This document shows, in pieces, positions 12,501-27,500 of a stretch of 64,000 nt of DNA. This stretch comes from Strigamia acuminata (taxonomy: Eukaryota; Arthropoda; Chilopoda; Geophilomorpha; Linotaeniidae), in NCBI GenBank assembly GCA_949358305.1, contig OX442316.1:17174001-17238000 (forward strand). The letters run 5' to 3'. A model generated the notes under the pieces. The model was not told the DNA's origin and did not search any database. It saw nothing but the letters and a program-made list of their open reading frames with translations. Numbering within the stretch: the stretch's first letter is position 1; each line of letters starts with the position of its first letter. The position numbers were made by a program, and so were the translations under genes.

Positions 12501-15500
12501 TTTTTTTGATTGGATAACTCGTTTTACACGAGATACTCTGGCATCTTAATTGACAGACAAAAAAAATTTCTTTACCCAGTTTCAATTTGTTTTTTTTTTG
12601 TTAAGTTTTTTTTTTTTTATTGAAAGTAAGTCATTTTATTTTTTTTTATTTTTGTTGTTTTGGCTTATTACCAAAACACGTTGGCTAAAAAATAAAAAAA
12701 AATCTGCAGCTTAAAATTAAAATAATTTTGAAAAAGAAAAATTGATCCGAGAAGAAAGCCGCATAATTAAGTTTCGATCTTTCGGTATACAGCCATGGGA
12801 TTCAACATGTCGCGTTTGTTAACTTAGTTTCACCCCCGCTGTAAATTCGGGGCATTAAAGGTAAACGGAGAGGCTTTCGAGTGAAATTAAAGGTCGTGCC
12901 AACGATTTGTGGATATTATTGGCAATTATTTAGTCAGCGCCGTCTTTAAAGTGATTAAAGCGAAGGTAGATAGAGGAAAGTAGCGGTGTTGATTTAGTGC
13001 TCGCTTCTTCCCGCCTTTCACTTGTATTTTAACTCCCGGGGTACATGCAAGTCGAACACCTTTAACCCGCTGGTCAAGAGGTGAAATGTCAAACACAGAA
13101 CAGGAAATGAAGGAACTCCTTTTCTTTGTTATTATTGCGTGTGGTTTTAAATTTATTTAATGTATTGTAAATTTTTCGCTTTAGAGGTGAATGAAAATGG
13201 AGTTCATTTGGTGCTCGGCTTTTATATTTTTTTTCCGCCTTTCTTTCGTTCCAGTTTAATTGGATCTCGTTTTACGATAAGTGAAATCATTATATCCCAG
13301 TTGTCCCGCTTGTTTCTCAAACTCAAACTTTTTTTTTCTCTTCTGGATTTTTTTTTCCATTGGTTTTTGTTATTTGTACCAGATTGCCTTACATTTTCTC
13401 CATCAACAGTCTCCATTTTTATCCATTTTTTTTTAAATTCAATAAAGTCTTAGATGTATGCCCTTTTTATTTGCTAACCCGTTAACTGGTGGAGATAGAG
13501 CAAAATTTCCAATTACAAAGTTGTAGAGCACCATTAAATTAGTACTATCCAACTTATCTTAGTCATCTTTAGTTAAATGTTTTCGTTTTAAAATGAAAAT
13601 AAATAAGCTGAAATAAAGCCAGCCATTGTGGAAAAAATTAAATTTCTACTGCAAAAGTACTGAGTTTCTTCAATAAATGTATTCAAATTTGCATTATTAT
13701 GTAAGTAAACAAGGAAAACCACTGTCTTTTTTTTAATGTCTAAATTATTTTGTTTTCATAAGAATAAAAAATTTCAATTTGCTGATTTGTTTTTCTTTTT
13801 TTTTTTAAAAAAAAAAACAGTTAACTTAAGGTGACTAAGATAAGTTGGATAGTACTAATTTGATGGTGCTCTACAACTTTGTGATTGGAAATTTTGCTCT
13901 ATTTCGACCAGTTAACGGGTTAGCGAATGAAAAGTGCATTGTTGCGTGTCTGGTATAAAATTTGATTACACTATTGGATTCGTCATCTCTACTTTGCTGT
14001 AGGTTAGTCTGCTTGGTTTTTTGAAAAAGCATATACTTATTCTGGAAATTGACTGTAACGTCTTAAACTTTATAACCTAACGGAAAAGTGCATACCGCCA
14101 AGCATGATTGTTCTCTTTTCCGTCACACTATTTATAACACAAAATTAAGCATAACTATAAGGGAAAAGTCGCTGCCACAAATTGTGTATTATATTATAGG
14201 TAAGGTATATACATTAAATTATATACATTATATTATATATATTATATTATTATATTATATTATTATATTATATTATATTATATTATTATATTATATTTTC
14301 TAAAACATGGGAAGAACATTTGGTACTTGTTAAAGATGTGTTGAATTGGATCGTTTAAAAGTAGCTGAATTCACGCAGTTAGCAAGTCTAGATTTGGTCA
14401 AAACTAAAGTTAAATATTTTAGGATTCCTGATTATTGATTACATATATATCATATACACACATATGTACATACAGTACTGTATATTATATAAAATTAATA
14501 AATACCAGTATTTTTTTCCTCCACATTTTACCGCTTTATTTAGGTTTTAGCAGACATTTTTTCCTCCATCCTAAAAAGTGTTTGATTTTAGTTTTCTGAT
14601 TAATTGTATTGTAAAAATTATTGCGGAGTAGGAGGATCGTATGTATGCAGTTGCTGGTCATCGAGAACTTTGTGTATAGAGGTGGGCATTGGTCAATGAA
14701 GGATTGGGTCCATTAAGCGCGCGTGCCTGCGGCTACTTCCGTGCGGTCAAAAGCCAAATAAAGTGGTGGGTCTTGAACGTTTGGTCAATTTCCTCGTTCC
14801 AACTCGGACCGTTGCATTCGAGACGGACGTAATCGGATCGAAGTTAGGGGAAAAGAAGGGTTTTTCTTTAAAAAAAATATTTTATTTTTTTAGAATTTAG
14901 TTAAATGATGATGATGACGATTATTTACATCGTGTTGTCTACAGCGCCAATTCCAGGGCCAAACTGGCCGATTAACTGGGCGTCGGTTTTGGGAGTTCGC
15001 GTACATAAATTGGCCAAGCCATAAGTAATATAATTTGTTGAAGTTATACAATTAATTTTCATCATTGGCTTTGCCGAAGAAACTCACATTCCGTCGTGCA
15101 TGGCTGGGAAACCACTCACTCTGCTCTTGATTTGGTCCATTTTACCGCAACACACTTTCACGCACGGACAAAAGGAATTGTTTTTCGGGGGAAAAGAGAC
15201 TTTTAATGCACCAAATCAGAAAAGTCCACTTTTTTTCTTTTTTAATGTTGGATGAAGATCTCGAGTAGTAGTTTGGAAGTTTTTTTTTAACTTTTTCTTG
15301 TCGCGATGGAACAATATTGATCAAAAGGTGGCGTCGTCGCTTTCTACACGTTTTTATTTTATAAGACATTGGAGATGAAATTAATTTTGAAAGTGCTTTT
15401 ACTTTCTCTTTTGTGAATAACGAATTGGTGCTGAGGCGAGCAGAAATTTCTTTCTTTCTTTCTTTTTTTCTTCTTTTCATTTTAATGATCCCAATCATAT

Positions 15501-18500
15501 ATGCGCGAGGAAGTGCGAGTTTGAGAAAATGCTTCGTCTCTGGAATGCGCCCTCTTGTGATAATCAGGCTGCACCATCACTAGTGGAATTCTCTTTCATT
15601 TATGACTCATTTCCAGACCTCGACATCACCTCACATCACTTTAGAAAGAAAATTCTTCTTCATCTTTCAATTTTCGCTTTCAATTTTCGCTGGGAATAAA
15701 AATCGGCCGAAAATATTCCAATTCACTTTTAAAGTGACGCTGAAATGCGTGACCACTAAAAATAAAACAAAAGTTACGTCTCACTCAAAATTTAAACTTA
15801 AAATACAATTTGTCACGGGTCTGGCTATCATCGAGTGTTGGGCGCGGTGCACAGGTTATAAAAAGTACCGCGGTCCCGGTACAGTATCGGTACTGGAATT
15901 TTACGGTACATCTCGCGATACACGGGAAAACGCATCTCCCATTTTTCACTTTAATTTTAAAACGTTGATGTTTACACTCACTCAAAGTGAGTGTAATCAT
16001 TAATAAGTTATAAAATTTTAAAGTTTAAATTTTGTTTTAATTTCAGAAAGTTTCTAAAATTAAAACAAAATTTAAACTTTAAATTTAATAATTAAATTAA
16101 TAAACTTTTAATGGGATTTCAGGAATTTTACAACTTTGAGTGAGTGTAAACATCAACTTTTTTAAATTAAAGTGGAAAACGGGAGAAAACAAGAGAAACT
16201 CGTGTTTTCTCGTGTTTTCTCGCGTTTTTTCTTGTACTGCGAGATGTACCGCTAAAACCGGTACTGCAGGTCGCCCAAAGTACCGCGGTACAAGTATGCG
16301 GGACTGCGGGTTGTAGAAAAAGTACCACGGTCCTGGTACAAAGTTTGCGCCAAAGTACCGGGATATGGGCTGCGGTACTGTACCAGCACCGGCGGTACCG
16401 TGCCCAACACTGTTACAGAGGTAAGCAATGTGGGGAAAACACCCCAAGGTGCCCACGAATTTGCAATCTTTTGGTCTTAATTTTCTAAAAATAATTGTAA
16501 CGGCGTGAAAAATTAAACTAAAATTGATAAAATACAAGTATTTTCAGTTTTGGAAAATATTTGTGGAACGACGTTAAACGTGGACGGACGAAAGTTGAGG
16601 CGATTATCGGGTACCGAGAGAAAGGAATTGAAAGTCGAAGGAATTTAAAGAAAAGATATTTGCGATTGTAATAATGATAGTGATGATGATGGATGAGCGT
16701 CAGATAAGAAATGAGAAGCGGAGTTTTCTAAACGGGCTCGAGTCGGTCGTCAGGGCCCGTAAATAAATGAGATTTTTCCAACATTCCAATTATTTCTTTT
16801 TTTTACTTTTGTTTTTTTTTTCTTTCTTTTTTGTTCACTAACAAGATGTTTTAAGTTGATGCATGGTATTTTTGGAAAATAGGCCAAACTATTTCACTTT
16901 CCCAAGCAATTGAATAAGTTTTTTAAATTTTTTTAAATTTTTTTTTTTCATGTTTTGGATGAATAAAACGTTGGAAATTTGAGTATAGATGGAATATTTT
17001 GGTGAAATAAATGTACAGATGGCGTTGGGTTACTATTCGGCCACATAAATGACCTCTGAGGTCGTGTTGTTTATTCTCTAACTTTGGAAGCAGTGCGGGT
17101 AAGCTAAGGGGCAGCGTGAATTCAAAACGTTGCAGATTCCACGTTTTTGTGCAGAATTTTTTAATTTCTTTTTTTTTTAAACAAAAAAACAATATGGAGG
17201 CTTCGGATACATACATCTTGTCACTGGGAACAATCATTTATCGACGCAATCACTCAAAAGAATTTTTTTTTTGAATATATTTTTTTTATTATTTTTGTGC
17301 GAAACTCCTTTTCAATTTCACTCAGGTCCGAATTGACAAACTGCAGTTCGCCGACATGATTTTCTCCACATGTGCAGCCAATCAAAACAAGAGTTTTCGT
17401 TTCCCCTCCTAAAAAAAAAAAAATCAAATTTGGAGTCGGACTGACGGATTTTGATTGATGGCTCCTAACGTGAATAGTTTGATGGAATTTCGAAGTATTA
17501 TAAGGAATTCGCACGATACAAATACTAGAAGTAACAAGGCAACTTTTTTACAAAATAAAAAATAAATAAATAAATGTAGTTTGATTGATTTTGAGTGATG
17601 ATCGATAAATGATTGTTGCTCGTGACAAGATGTGATGATGCTCTCACAAAAGCCATCTTGTGTGTGTGGATTTGTTGCTAGCCGGTTGAAGAAAATGAAA
17701 AGGGAAATAGAACGGGACGGATCGAACCTCAAACTCTTTTCTTTTTATTCTTTTTTCGTTTTTTTTTTTATCAAGTAGTAGAGAAGAAACGATTATGTTT
17801 GGGTGACAAGAAGGATAAGGTCGTGTCCTTCCTTTTTTCAACTTTGTTACTTCACTTTTTTGACTCGATCAGAGGGACTAATTTGAACGAAAGCCAAAAA
17901 CTCATACAAAACGACAGCACGAATGGGCGGAGACGAGTGCAAAACGTCAAATGGAGCACGAAACTAGTTCCATTGGCGAGACATTACCCCGCGTGAAAGA
18001 AAAGTGCGGTTTGTCTTTTTCGATTCGATGAACCAAGGTTTGTGTGTGTGTCCATGAAAAAAAGGTCGCCCCAATTGTTCCCCATTTCCAGGTTCGTCTT
18101 CAAAGACAAATTAAATAAAAAAAAAATTATTTGAGATTTCTCTATTCGCATATTTAATTTTAAACTGTTTGTCACAAGTTACATCGCCACAGACGACATC
18201 ACCCCGCTTCTCTCCCCGGCCCTCTGGCCTCGTAGCATCGGTGTCTGCTCCTTTCGTGGTAGGAACCCCCCACTTCTTTCATCAACTCAAATTAATGTTT
18301 AATTACATTTAATTCGTTTTTACCTTGTAATTTACTCCATAGGAGTGCTTTAAATAAATAAATAAATAAATAGATGCTGCTTTTCTGCAGCGCCACCTAT
18401 ATGTTAATCCAGCGGTCGGAAACGGGCCGAAGGTTGAAACTTGGACCGCCGAAGGTGTAGGGTGTAATTTCTCGGATTAATTTTTAAGAATACCTACCTA

Positions 18501-21500
18501 TTGTGTTTTATATAATTACTTAAATGAGTCAAAAAATAAAAATTTAAAACTAGTTTTTTCTTTCTGGACCTCGATAAATATTTTCAATAGTATCCGAACC
18601 CGACTTAAAATTACTTGCCGACCCCGACGAGTCAAGACAGACTTGTCTACTAACAGAGGTTGGCCTGTGTTGAAGTCGAGCTTGAAGCCGTCATCAGTTT
18701 TCGACTTTTAACTTGTAAAAAGTTGGTGAAGATTCTGAAGAAGGCGTTTAGTCTCGGGGGACATATAAATAGCTTATGTTGTTGAAAAGACGGGCGCCAA
18801 ATGAATTTCATTATGTCCTGCGAGAAACAACGTGACATGGAACCGCAGTCATAAAGTTCACGTCGCGTTTTATCTGCTGATTGATTGCTCGGACCCAACT
18901 ATAAAGATAGAATTGTTCTTTTGCTTAGTGCACGACTAATCTTACACCGAGGCCATTTTCAGATGCCTCGTAAATATGAACACGAGTCATAAAGACGTGA
19001 GATAAAAACACCCACAAAAAGAGTGTACACAGTGATAGGGCCAGGCCTTTTCCTCATTTTCTTTCGTTTTTTTTAATTTTTTCATTTTCTAATGAATAAA
19101 AAACGAATAAAAATCGATAACTAACGATCGGGTGTAAATCGAATGTACATCCTTATCTCGGTGGGAAGAAAAAAGCCATTTATTACGTATGTGTACCCAG
19201 AGCGATAAATGTAAATGTTTCTCGAGTTGGAAAAGTTTTTAAGTGGAAATTGCATTGCGGCTCAACCAAGTGCTAATTGCTTCTCCTGATTCACCGCAAA
19301 TGAATGTAATTGCTGCAGTTTGAGCCTCTCGAGCGGACATGGACTGAACAACTGGTGGACTCTGATAAAGGCGGAGTCGGGTCCACCTTCCCTTCGGTGG
19401 CACGGCGCTGCCAAGCGTGACAAAAGGGAGCGAGTTTGCGCGCATTTTTAGACGCCTTTTCCTCCGCTCGTGTGGGCAAATCTCGATGTCACATCTTTTA
19501 CCGACTCGTAGGAAAAGAAGAGAAGAGATTTCGGTGTAAAAGTTTCTCTCTTACTCTCTCTCTCTTTCGTCTATCCCATCTTTTAGATGGCGAACGATTT
19601 GTACAGTTGTGCGAGTGGATGAACTGCCTATAAGTGGTCGAGGAGAAATTTCGACTCCATTATGCAAAGTAAAGGAGGGGGACGGGAGGGTCGGAGTAAG
19701 AAAGGGAAAAAGGGAAGGAAATCGGGCTCTGGTCGTAATGGCGTGTGAAATTGCGTCTCCCAGGCTGAAAAACGTTTTGAAATTCCTGCGTTGCGAATTT
19801 GATAGCTTCGTGACCCCCCAGTTGTATATTTTTTTTATTTTTTATTTTTTTTATTTTTTTTTTGTGTGATGGGGGATTTTTTTTTGTGTTTTTATGGTGT
19901 CCAGGGAGTGAGATAGAATTAAATTTGAGTGTTGTAAAGAGAGAATTGTTTGGTGTTTGGTTTAAATTTATTTTTGTTTTATAAATTTTTTATTTTATTT
20001 TATTTCAGGTCAGGTTTTTGCGCAGGATTTGTCCCTTAAAAGTGATTTGTTGGCTACAAATGAAGGTCCTGACACCGATGACGACACTTATTTAGGTAAG
20101 TTTGATGTACGGTGTCCAATATATAAAATAAAGGTTAGAATAAGAACAAATCTCTTGTTAGTTAACACTAACCATTTATTTTATATATAAGCTTACTCAT
20201 TTCAAATGGGAAATCGAATGGGATTAATGGCCGCTGCCGATTAATGGCTGGCTTGCATGACTTAGAATTGTGTTATTTTAGGAAAAAAATTAATTACAGT
20301 TTTAATTTGTTTTATAAGTTGTTAATTAAATTTTTTTTGGTGAATTTTAGCAAAAGTTAATTGAAGTTAATTCTTTTAGGTCTTTATTAAGATAAAGTCT
20401 AATAAATCGTGCATTCTCTTACACCGAATAAATTTAGATGCTTGAAACTCGATGGCTTTAATTAGTTTAGTCATCTTCGTACTCGCCTTGTAAATGCATT
20501 TATGCTTAAATTACAATTCTCTTTTTGCTCAAAGAAAACCGCATTGTACAATTCTCTTTGTCCTAGACAAAGAGATTTCAATGGGAGAAACCGTTCCAAT
20601 CCTGACCCACTATTTCTTTTTTCTTTCTTTCTTTTTTTTTACCTTTTCTTTTGGTATATAAAAAAATAAAATAGATTGGTTTCTTTCGTGTGTTTCATTC
20701 CATTTTGTGATTCGAGCATCGCTTTTTCTCCAACAGTCCTCTAAGGCCCACTAAAAGAGTACATAAATTTACCACAAGTTTCAATTCCTACTTCGTCTTT
20801 GCCTCCTTTTACGTACTTTTATATCAACCTTCAATCTTCACTTTGTAAGAAAATTTAAATAACTACAGGTTACTCGGCGGCTGTTGGTGAATTTTCGGGC
20901 GATGGCGACTTTGACGTAGTAATTGGAATGCCAAGAGGAAGCAACCTTACAGGAAAGGTACGTAATAAATAAATTAAGTACTAAGAGGTGGGGGAGAAAC
21001 ATGTAAAAATTAATAATAGCCGAATCATGAACTGGCGAGCCTAGAAACGCATTTGATCTAAATTAGTAGTGAAATTTACCATCGTTCTCTTGTACATGTA
21101 GCAATAGGTGGGATATAAGCTTACATATACATGGAAATTTTTTAACTTTGAACATCTCGAGGTCGTGTAATGAAAAATCCATGAAAATGGTGTCACTTTT
21201 GCAAATGGAGCAACAAACTACCATTGGATCAACTCTTCACAGATAAACGAATGGATATTATTATATTATTGGGATTGACTGCTATTCAGTTGTCGATAAT
21301 CAGTATTGGGTGATATTCAGTTGCCAGTAATCTGTTGCCGATAATCAGTTGCTGATATTCAGTTGCCGGTAATCAGTTGCCGGTATTCAGTTGCCGGTAA
21401 TCAGTTGCAGATATTCAGTTGCCGGTAATCAGTTGCCGGTAATCAGTTGCCGGTGATCAGTTGCCGGTAATCAGTTGCAGATATTCAGTTGCCGGTAATC

Positions 21501-24500
21501 AGTTGCAGATATTCAGTTGCCGGTAATCAGTTGCAGATATTCAGTTGCCGGTAATCAGTTGTTGATAATCGGTAATCGCGATACTGTAAAATTTGGATAT
21601 TGGTCAAAGTCTAATACAGTGTAAGCTGTGTAGACCGGACATAGCACCGTCTGGACAGCTGTGTGGTCCAGACAGTTTGGAGGTCTTGATTTGGTCTCGA
21701 CCTATATCCAGAAAAATTAAATTCCCTTTCCCATCCGGACAGCCCCTTAGTACGGAAAACTTTCTGGGACCCGTCCTATGTTCGGTCTACACAGCTTACA
21801 CTGTATTATTATATTAATTATCTGTAAGAGAAAAGCTGAGAACAACTCCACAAGGCAGATGATATTCAATAGTTAGTTCTAATTGTCTGATGATGTCTTG
21901 GACTTTTGGATCAATGTCGGAAGACAATTGTGGCAAGCACCGCATATCACCACGTGTACTGGATGCAATCAACCTAACAACCGCGCCCCTGAAGGCCTGT
22001 AAGGTGCTGTGAGATGAGGGCGATCAATTGAAATGATTGAGGAAGGGAAGGCATCTGGCAGTTGCTAGGAAAGAAGACAACCCTAAGAAGTCTCTGAAAA
22101 TTTAAAGGTCTAGTGCTAGGTCTAACCATCAAGAGACTTCTGAGTGGGAATGAGGGTATGACAATCAGAAATTTAAGTGAGAAAAATTCGGAACTCTTTT
22201 GGACTTACTGGGGAGATCCAGACGGATTCAGGAATTTTGCTATTTTACAATATTTTTACTCAATTAGGGTTCAGGTGCTCATCATGCTTTTACACCTTTT
22301 TACACCTTTTATTTTTAGCAGTGTAGGCTTTAAAGCTTAGAATTAAAAGAAAAATAAAATGTAGAATAAGGGAAATCCTTCGACAAAAAGCCTGAACACA
22401 GTCCCAAAACATCTCTGGATGGATTTGATATTTCAATCAGCAGACGCTGGAGTGCCTATGCAAATGGAGTTTTCTTCTATAGCGTATCTTCAGTATGATG
22501 TACCTATTGAAATCCGACAAGGGATATGTATGACTGCACCACTATTGCCATTTATCGGCAACCGCATGGAAATTGAACCCCGGATATTCTTGTGATTGGG
22601 ATGTGCTATTGATACCTTTACTACGTAGTCACAACCAAAAGGCATTATTATTTCGTTTGGGTAAAAGCTTTTAGCATAATGAGGATTTGTTTGGGAGATG
22701 TTGAGGATGTTTTGTGGACTGCGGGATGCATCTATCCGAAAGACTTCTGCAGGGCAGCCTATTGCTGTGCGGGGTTTCTACACGATCTTACATTTTGTTC
22801 CCGTATTTAAAACATCTGTTGAGAGTTTGTCGTTTCGTCTTGCGGGGAATTCTAAATTGCACTTTTTTTTATATATAAAAAAATATATATATTTTATTTA
22901 AGTTTTAAGTTGATTGCTTTAATAGAAGAGTGAGTTTGTCAGTTGTGAATTAGTGAGCAATCATTAAAAGTGTTGAAATGTGTGTGCCTCGTTTGTGTTA
23001 TCTTTTGCTACTAAAGAATATTAATTTGCTACATTTCGTAGTGTCGCGTTTCGGTAATTGTCACCGCATGAGATTTGTCACCGTATTAATTAGGCCATTA
23101 GCATTCTCCAATGGTACGATCGGTGACAAAAAAATATACGCACGATAATTTATTAACAATTATGCCGGTAATTGTCGGCGAAATATTAAATTTAAAAAAA
23201 AAAATTTAAAAATTTAAACAAATGTTTTTAAAAAAAAATTTTATTATTTTTTTTTTAAGGTTGTAATATTTAGTTCGAGGTTATTCAATCTGCACAACAT
23301 TAGCGGTGAGCAAATGGGTTCTTATTTCGGCTACTCCGTGTGCGTTGTTGATGTTAATGCCGACGGATTAGACGATATCATAGTCGGAGCTCCTTTTTAC
23401 TCCGATCTCGGGACCAAAGATGGCAGCTATGAAACTGGACGTGTATACGTCATCTATCAAGACACTAAGGTAAAACACACCACGTATTTGCAGACGGTTC
23501 AAAAGATACGAAGAATTCAATAAAATCACGACTTAAAGGAGATGGGATGCTTCACTGCATCACGCAAAGCGAAAAGTCTGAAATTCGACACCAAATTGTG
23601 ACATTTAATTTGTCGGGAAAGTGATTAAATCTCGGTTTTCTAAAAAAAAAAAATTTTCTAAATTTTTTTTTAATATAAATATTTTTCAAATTTAAGGAAA
23701 TATTTTTTCCGTGTCGCAATTGTCTTAATTTCATTATTTTCGTGTTAAGCAGTAAAGCTCATTGGCAGAAACGGCTTTTCGGGTATATATCTGCTACTAA
23801 TAGGGCTATTTAATCTCGAAGCCCTTGATGGAATGTTCACATTTGGTGTTGATAGGATATCGTAAAGAAAATGACAGCATTCATGGGAATAACGTGAAAA
23901 ACACACGCTAATTGTAATTAGGAAGAGAAATTTGTTTAGACAAATATTTGTAGCGGAAAAAAGGAAATATGAAGTGAGTAAAGAGTGGCAGCATTTAAAA
24001 TTCAGACCGTTTCATATAATGTGTTTACGGGCAATTAAGCGGCAGCAACGAGCAGTTAATGAATGAATTGCTACCTTCCCTCGAGGACAGCGAGTGAATT
24101 GGGGCTTGGCCGGTGCTGCGTGCATGCTTTTCTTGGCCCTGTCCACTCGGCTGACCTGATGATTCTTGTCGAACGATCGCGAGTTGGATTTTATGTCGAT
24201 TTAACATCGCTTCTCTCTCTCTCTGCGTTCCAGCACCAGTTCAAGAGACGCCATTTGCTTGATGGTCGTGATTCCAGGGCTCGTTTCGGTTTGTCCCTCA
24301 CCTCGGCCGGCGACATCAACCGCGATGGATTTGGAGGTAAGGCGGAATTTATCCGGCCAATTAAAGGATGATAGGTCGACTGGTTTCGCCACTGTCTGCA
24401 AACACTTTGCCAACTTGTTCTTTCCTCGAATCGTATCAAATCCTGTGGTGAAAGAAAGAGAAGAAAGTTTTTTTTTTTTTTTTGTTTTTTTTTTGGCGTT

Positions 24501-27500
24501 TAATGACGCTTTTCTTGGTGGACCGATAAGAGCAGGCTTTTTTTTCACACCCATTTAACGCCTTTCTTTGGCTTGCGTCCAGTGTGCGTAGTTAAAAGCA
24601 CTCGGTGATAACAAACCCAGACGATAGTTGGAAGAGCGATACTTGCACCAACTGGCGCCACCATTAAAGCCGAACTACCTGTCTGTCGTAAAAGTATCTT
24701 CATTATTTGCAATATTTTGATCGGAAACAAGAAAGTCGTTTGCTGCGGATTAAACGCAACCGTGTGGGCGGCTTCTCCGCAGCGCATTGGCTTCTTCGCA
24801 TTAACTTAGCGCAAAGCAAAATTGTTTTTTCTTTCTTTTTCTTTTTTTTTTGGCCAAATTAAATTGCCAAGAAGAAACACCGAATTTTTGGTCAACTAGT
24901 CATTTTATTTTATTTTTTATTTTTTATTTTATTTTTTTAAATTTAAAAATGTAAATTTGGTGCAATATTTGCGTTTGTTGTTAGATTTTGCTGTCGGTGC
25001 TCCGTATGGTGGACAGAATGGACAGGGAGCAGTGTACATATTTCACGGATCTAAAGAAGGGATTAAAGTTAAACCGTCTCAGGTAAACAAACATTCTTAA
25101 GTGGTTTATTGTGTTGTTTTTCTTTTTATAATTTCATTATTTATATTAAATTAAATTCCACGAAATTTAGGTTATCTTTGCTGAAGATTTAGATTCTACT
25201 TTATCTACTTTTGGCTTTTCTTTATCTGGAGGATTAGATTTGGATACTAATGAATATCCGGGTAATTTTGAATAATTTATCCTTTTTGAAAAATAATTGT
25301 TAATTATGTGTGACATTTGTTCGTAGATCTATTAGTAGGAGCTTATGCTTCACATAAAGCTTTGCTATTCAAGTAAGAAATTAATTAATTTAATTAATTA
25401 AATTGAAGTAAATATTTAAATATTTTTCAAAATTGCATTAAATCAGATCACGTCCCGTAGTGTCAGTGTCAGCTAGCCTGACTGTAAATCCTGAAAAAAT
25501 AAATCTAGATGAAAAAGGATGTAGTCTTTTGGACGGAACTCAAGTGTCATGTGTCGTAATTCACTCGTGTCTGGAATATTCGGGTGTGGGAGTGAGTCCC
25601 AAGCTAGGTGCGTTTGGTTACTTAGAAAAGTGAAATATGTATTTATTAAATCGATTTTTGCTTTTCTAGAGTTCGAATTTGTTACTAAATTAGACGTTTT
25701 AAAGGCGAGGGAGCCGCGTGTCTACTTCCTTACGAGCGAACAAGATCATCTGCAAAATTTAACCGCCATTCTCCAGAAAGAATCAATTTATTGTCAAAGT
25801 ATTTTTATTTATATTAAGGTAAAAGAAATTTATTATTTTTTTTTTATTTTGTCAAGTTTTTAAATTTTTTTTTTTTTTTTGGGTTGTTCTTTTTCTATTT
25901 TAGAGTGCTGTTCAAGATAAGTTGACTCCAATTATGGTGGAAGTGAATTACAGTCTTGTGGATCGGAGACTTGAGAGGAAAGAACTCAAACCGATTCTCG
26001 ATCAGAATGTCAAGTCTAATTTGAAAAAAGAAGTCAGTTTTTTCTATTTGTCCTAAATTGGATTTTTTTTTTTTTTTTTTTATATTTTATTTTAATTTTT
26101 TTTTTTTAATATATTTTTTATAGATCAGTATTCAAAAGGATTGTGGGAAAGATAATGTTTGCATTCCAGATTTGATATTGAGTTGCGAACCGTAAGTTCG
26201 CTTTTTTCATGTACTCGCATCGATTTTTTTATTTTATATATTTTTCTTATTTGCTGCGACTAGAAATCCCACTCCGTACGTAATGGGGAGTCAGAAACGT
26301 CTCGAACTGCAAATCAACATCGCTAATGCGGGAGAAGATGCATTCGAGACAACGTTTTACATTGAAATTCCTCCCGGGGTCGATTATATCAACGTTGATC
26401 AACGATCCACGGTTTGTAGTGATTTTTTATTTGTGTCCTAACTCGTTAATTAGACGAGGAATTTGATATTTTTGATGCGGGAAGACGAAATTGATGTGTA
26501 TTTAAATATAATTTGTAGAATGTTCCGGTTTCGTGCACCAGCGTCGCTCTGTCATCCAGTAACTATCAATGCGACGTGGGGAATCCACTGAAAGCTAAGG
26601 AAACGGTGAGATGCTGCCAAATTGGCAAATTAAGTTCATTAGGTTGACATTGGTGAAAATCGTCTTTATTCTTTCGAGGCTTTTTGCGCAGTGTCAGAGA
26701 CTTGTGTATTTTTAATTGCTGATAATGTACGCTTTAAATTTTTAATTATTTTTGATGAAATTTTAAACTCTTTGAAAAGTGAGTTGCGTTTAGTAATTGC
26801 TGCTTTATTACACGAGTGTCGTGGACTCGTTAAGGGGGAATTTATGTTCGCGAGACATGAAAAGCGAAGAAAAATTGTATTTGCAATTAATTAATTATTT
26901 TTTTTTTTGGGTTTTGTTTTCGTAGGTGACTTTTATGATTCTTCTCGCGCCGAAATATTTGAATTCTAGCAATAATGAATACGAATTTCTGATGGAAGTC
27001 AATAGGTATTTGATTTTGTTGCTTTGGAAAATGAAAACAAACAGAAATTTTGGGAGATTAATTTTGTCGTGTTGTGCAGTGAAGCTTCAGGGGAAAGCAC
27101 GACGGGATAACACAATTTTTTGATATTTCTGATTGAAATTATTTTTTTTTTATATTTAATTTGATTTTTATATTTAATCAGTACAAATCCCGAGAATGTC
27201 ACGACAGAGTACAATAATATGTGGCTTATTCGAGTTCCTGTGGAAGTTAAAGTTGATCTCGTGGTTTCGGGGTAGGAAATTCAATTTTATCAATTTTTTA
27301 TTATCACATTTTTTTTTAATATATAAAAATATATTTTTTTTTATGGTTTTCTAGCATTTCTATTCCCGATATTGTATTATATAACAAGACAATTGCTCCT
27401 CCCGTTATTAAAGTGCATGAGTTCGACATCGGGCCCGAGATCATCCATCTTTACGATGTAAAACGTTTGGTCGTGTTAAAGTTTATTTTTTCTTTGGTTT

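Larger units (their letters stand above)
9837..20008. other. Gene A intron between exons b and c (10.2 kb)
   Basis: No exon recognised; splice phases of b and c agree without one. It carries two hAT-like copies, three inverted-repeat elements (10,486, 13,473, 15,833), a possible retroposon tail at 18,310-18,375 and simple repeats. Open frames at 9,417-9,976, 15,142-15,498 and 16,097-16,537 lack domains or fall in repeats. Confidence 0.8.
20958..23259. other. Gene A intron between exons d and e (2.3 kb)
   Basis: Holds the 14-bp minisatellite at 21,296-21,570 and the TA-flanked MITE at 21,615-21,805. Reading frames at 22,113 and 22,698 show no domain. Confidence 0.8.

Noticed and set aside
15602-16537. 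Frames of 133 (+) and 146 (-) codons
   Set aside because: They run through the inverted-repeat element at 15,833-16,412, and the two products are mirror readings of the arms.
24191-24558. Three long frames overlapping gene A exon f
   Set aside because: Shadows of the real exon in other frames; only the FG-GAP frame has correct splice sites and motifs.
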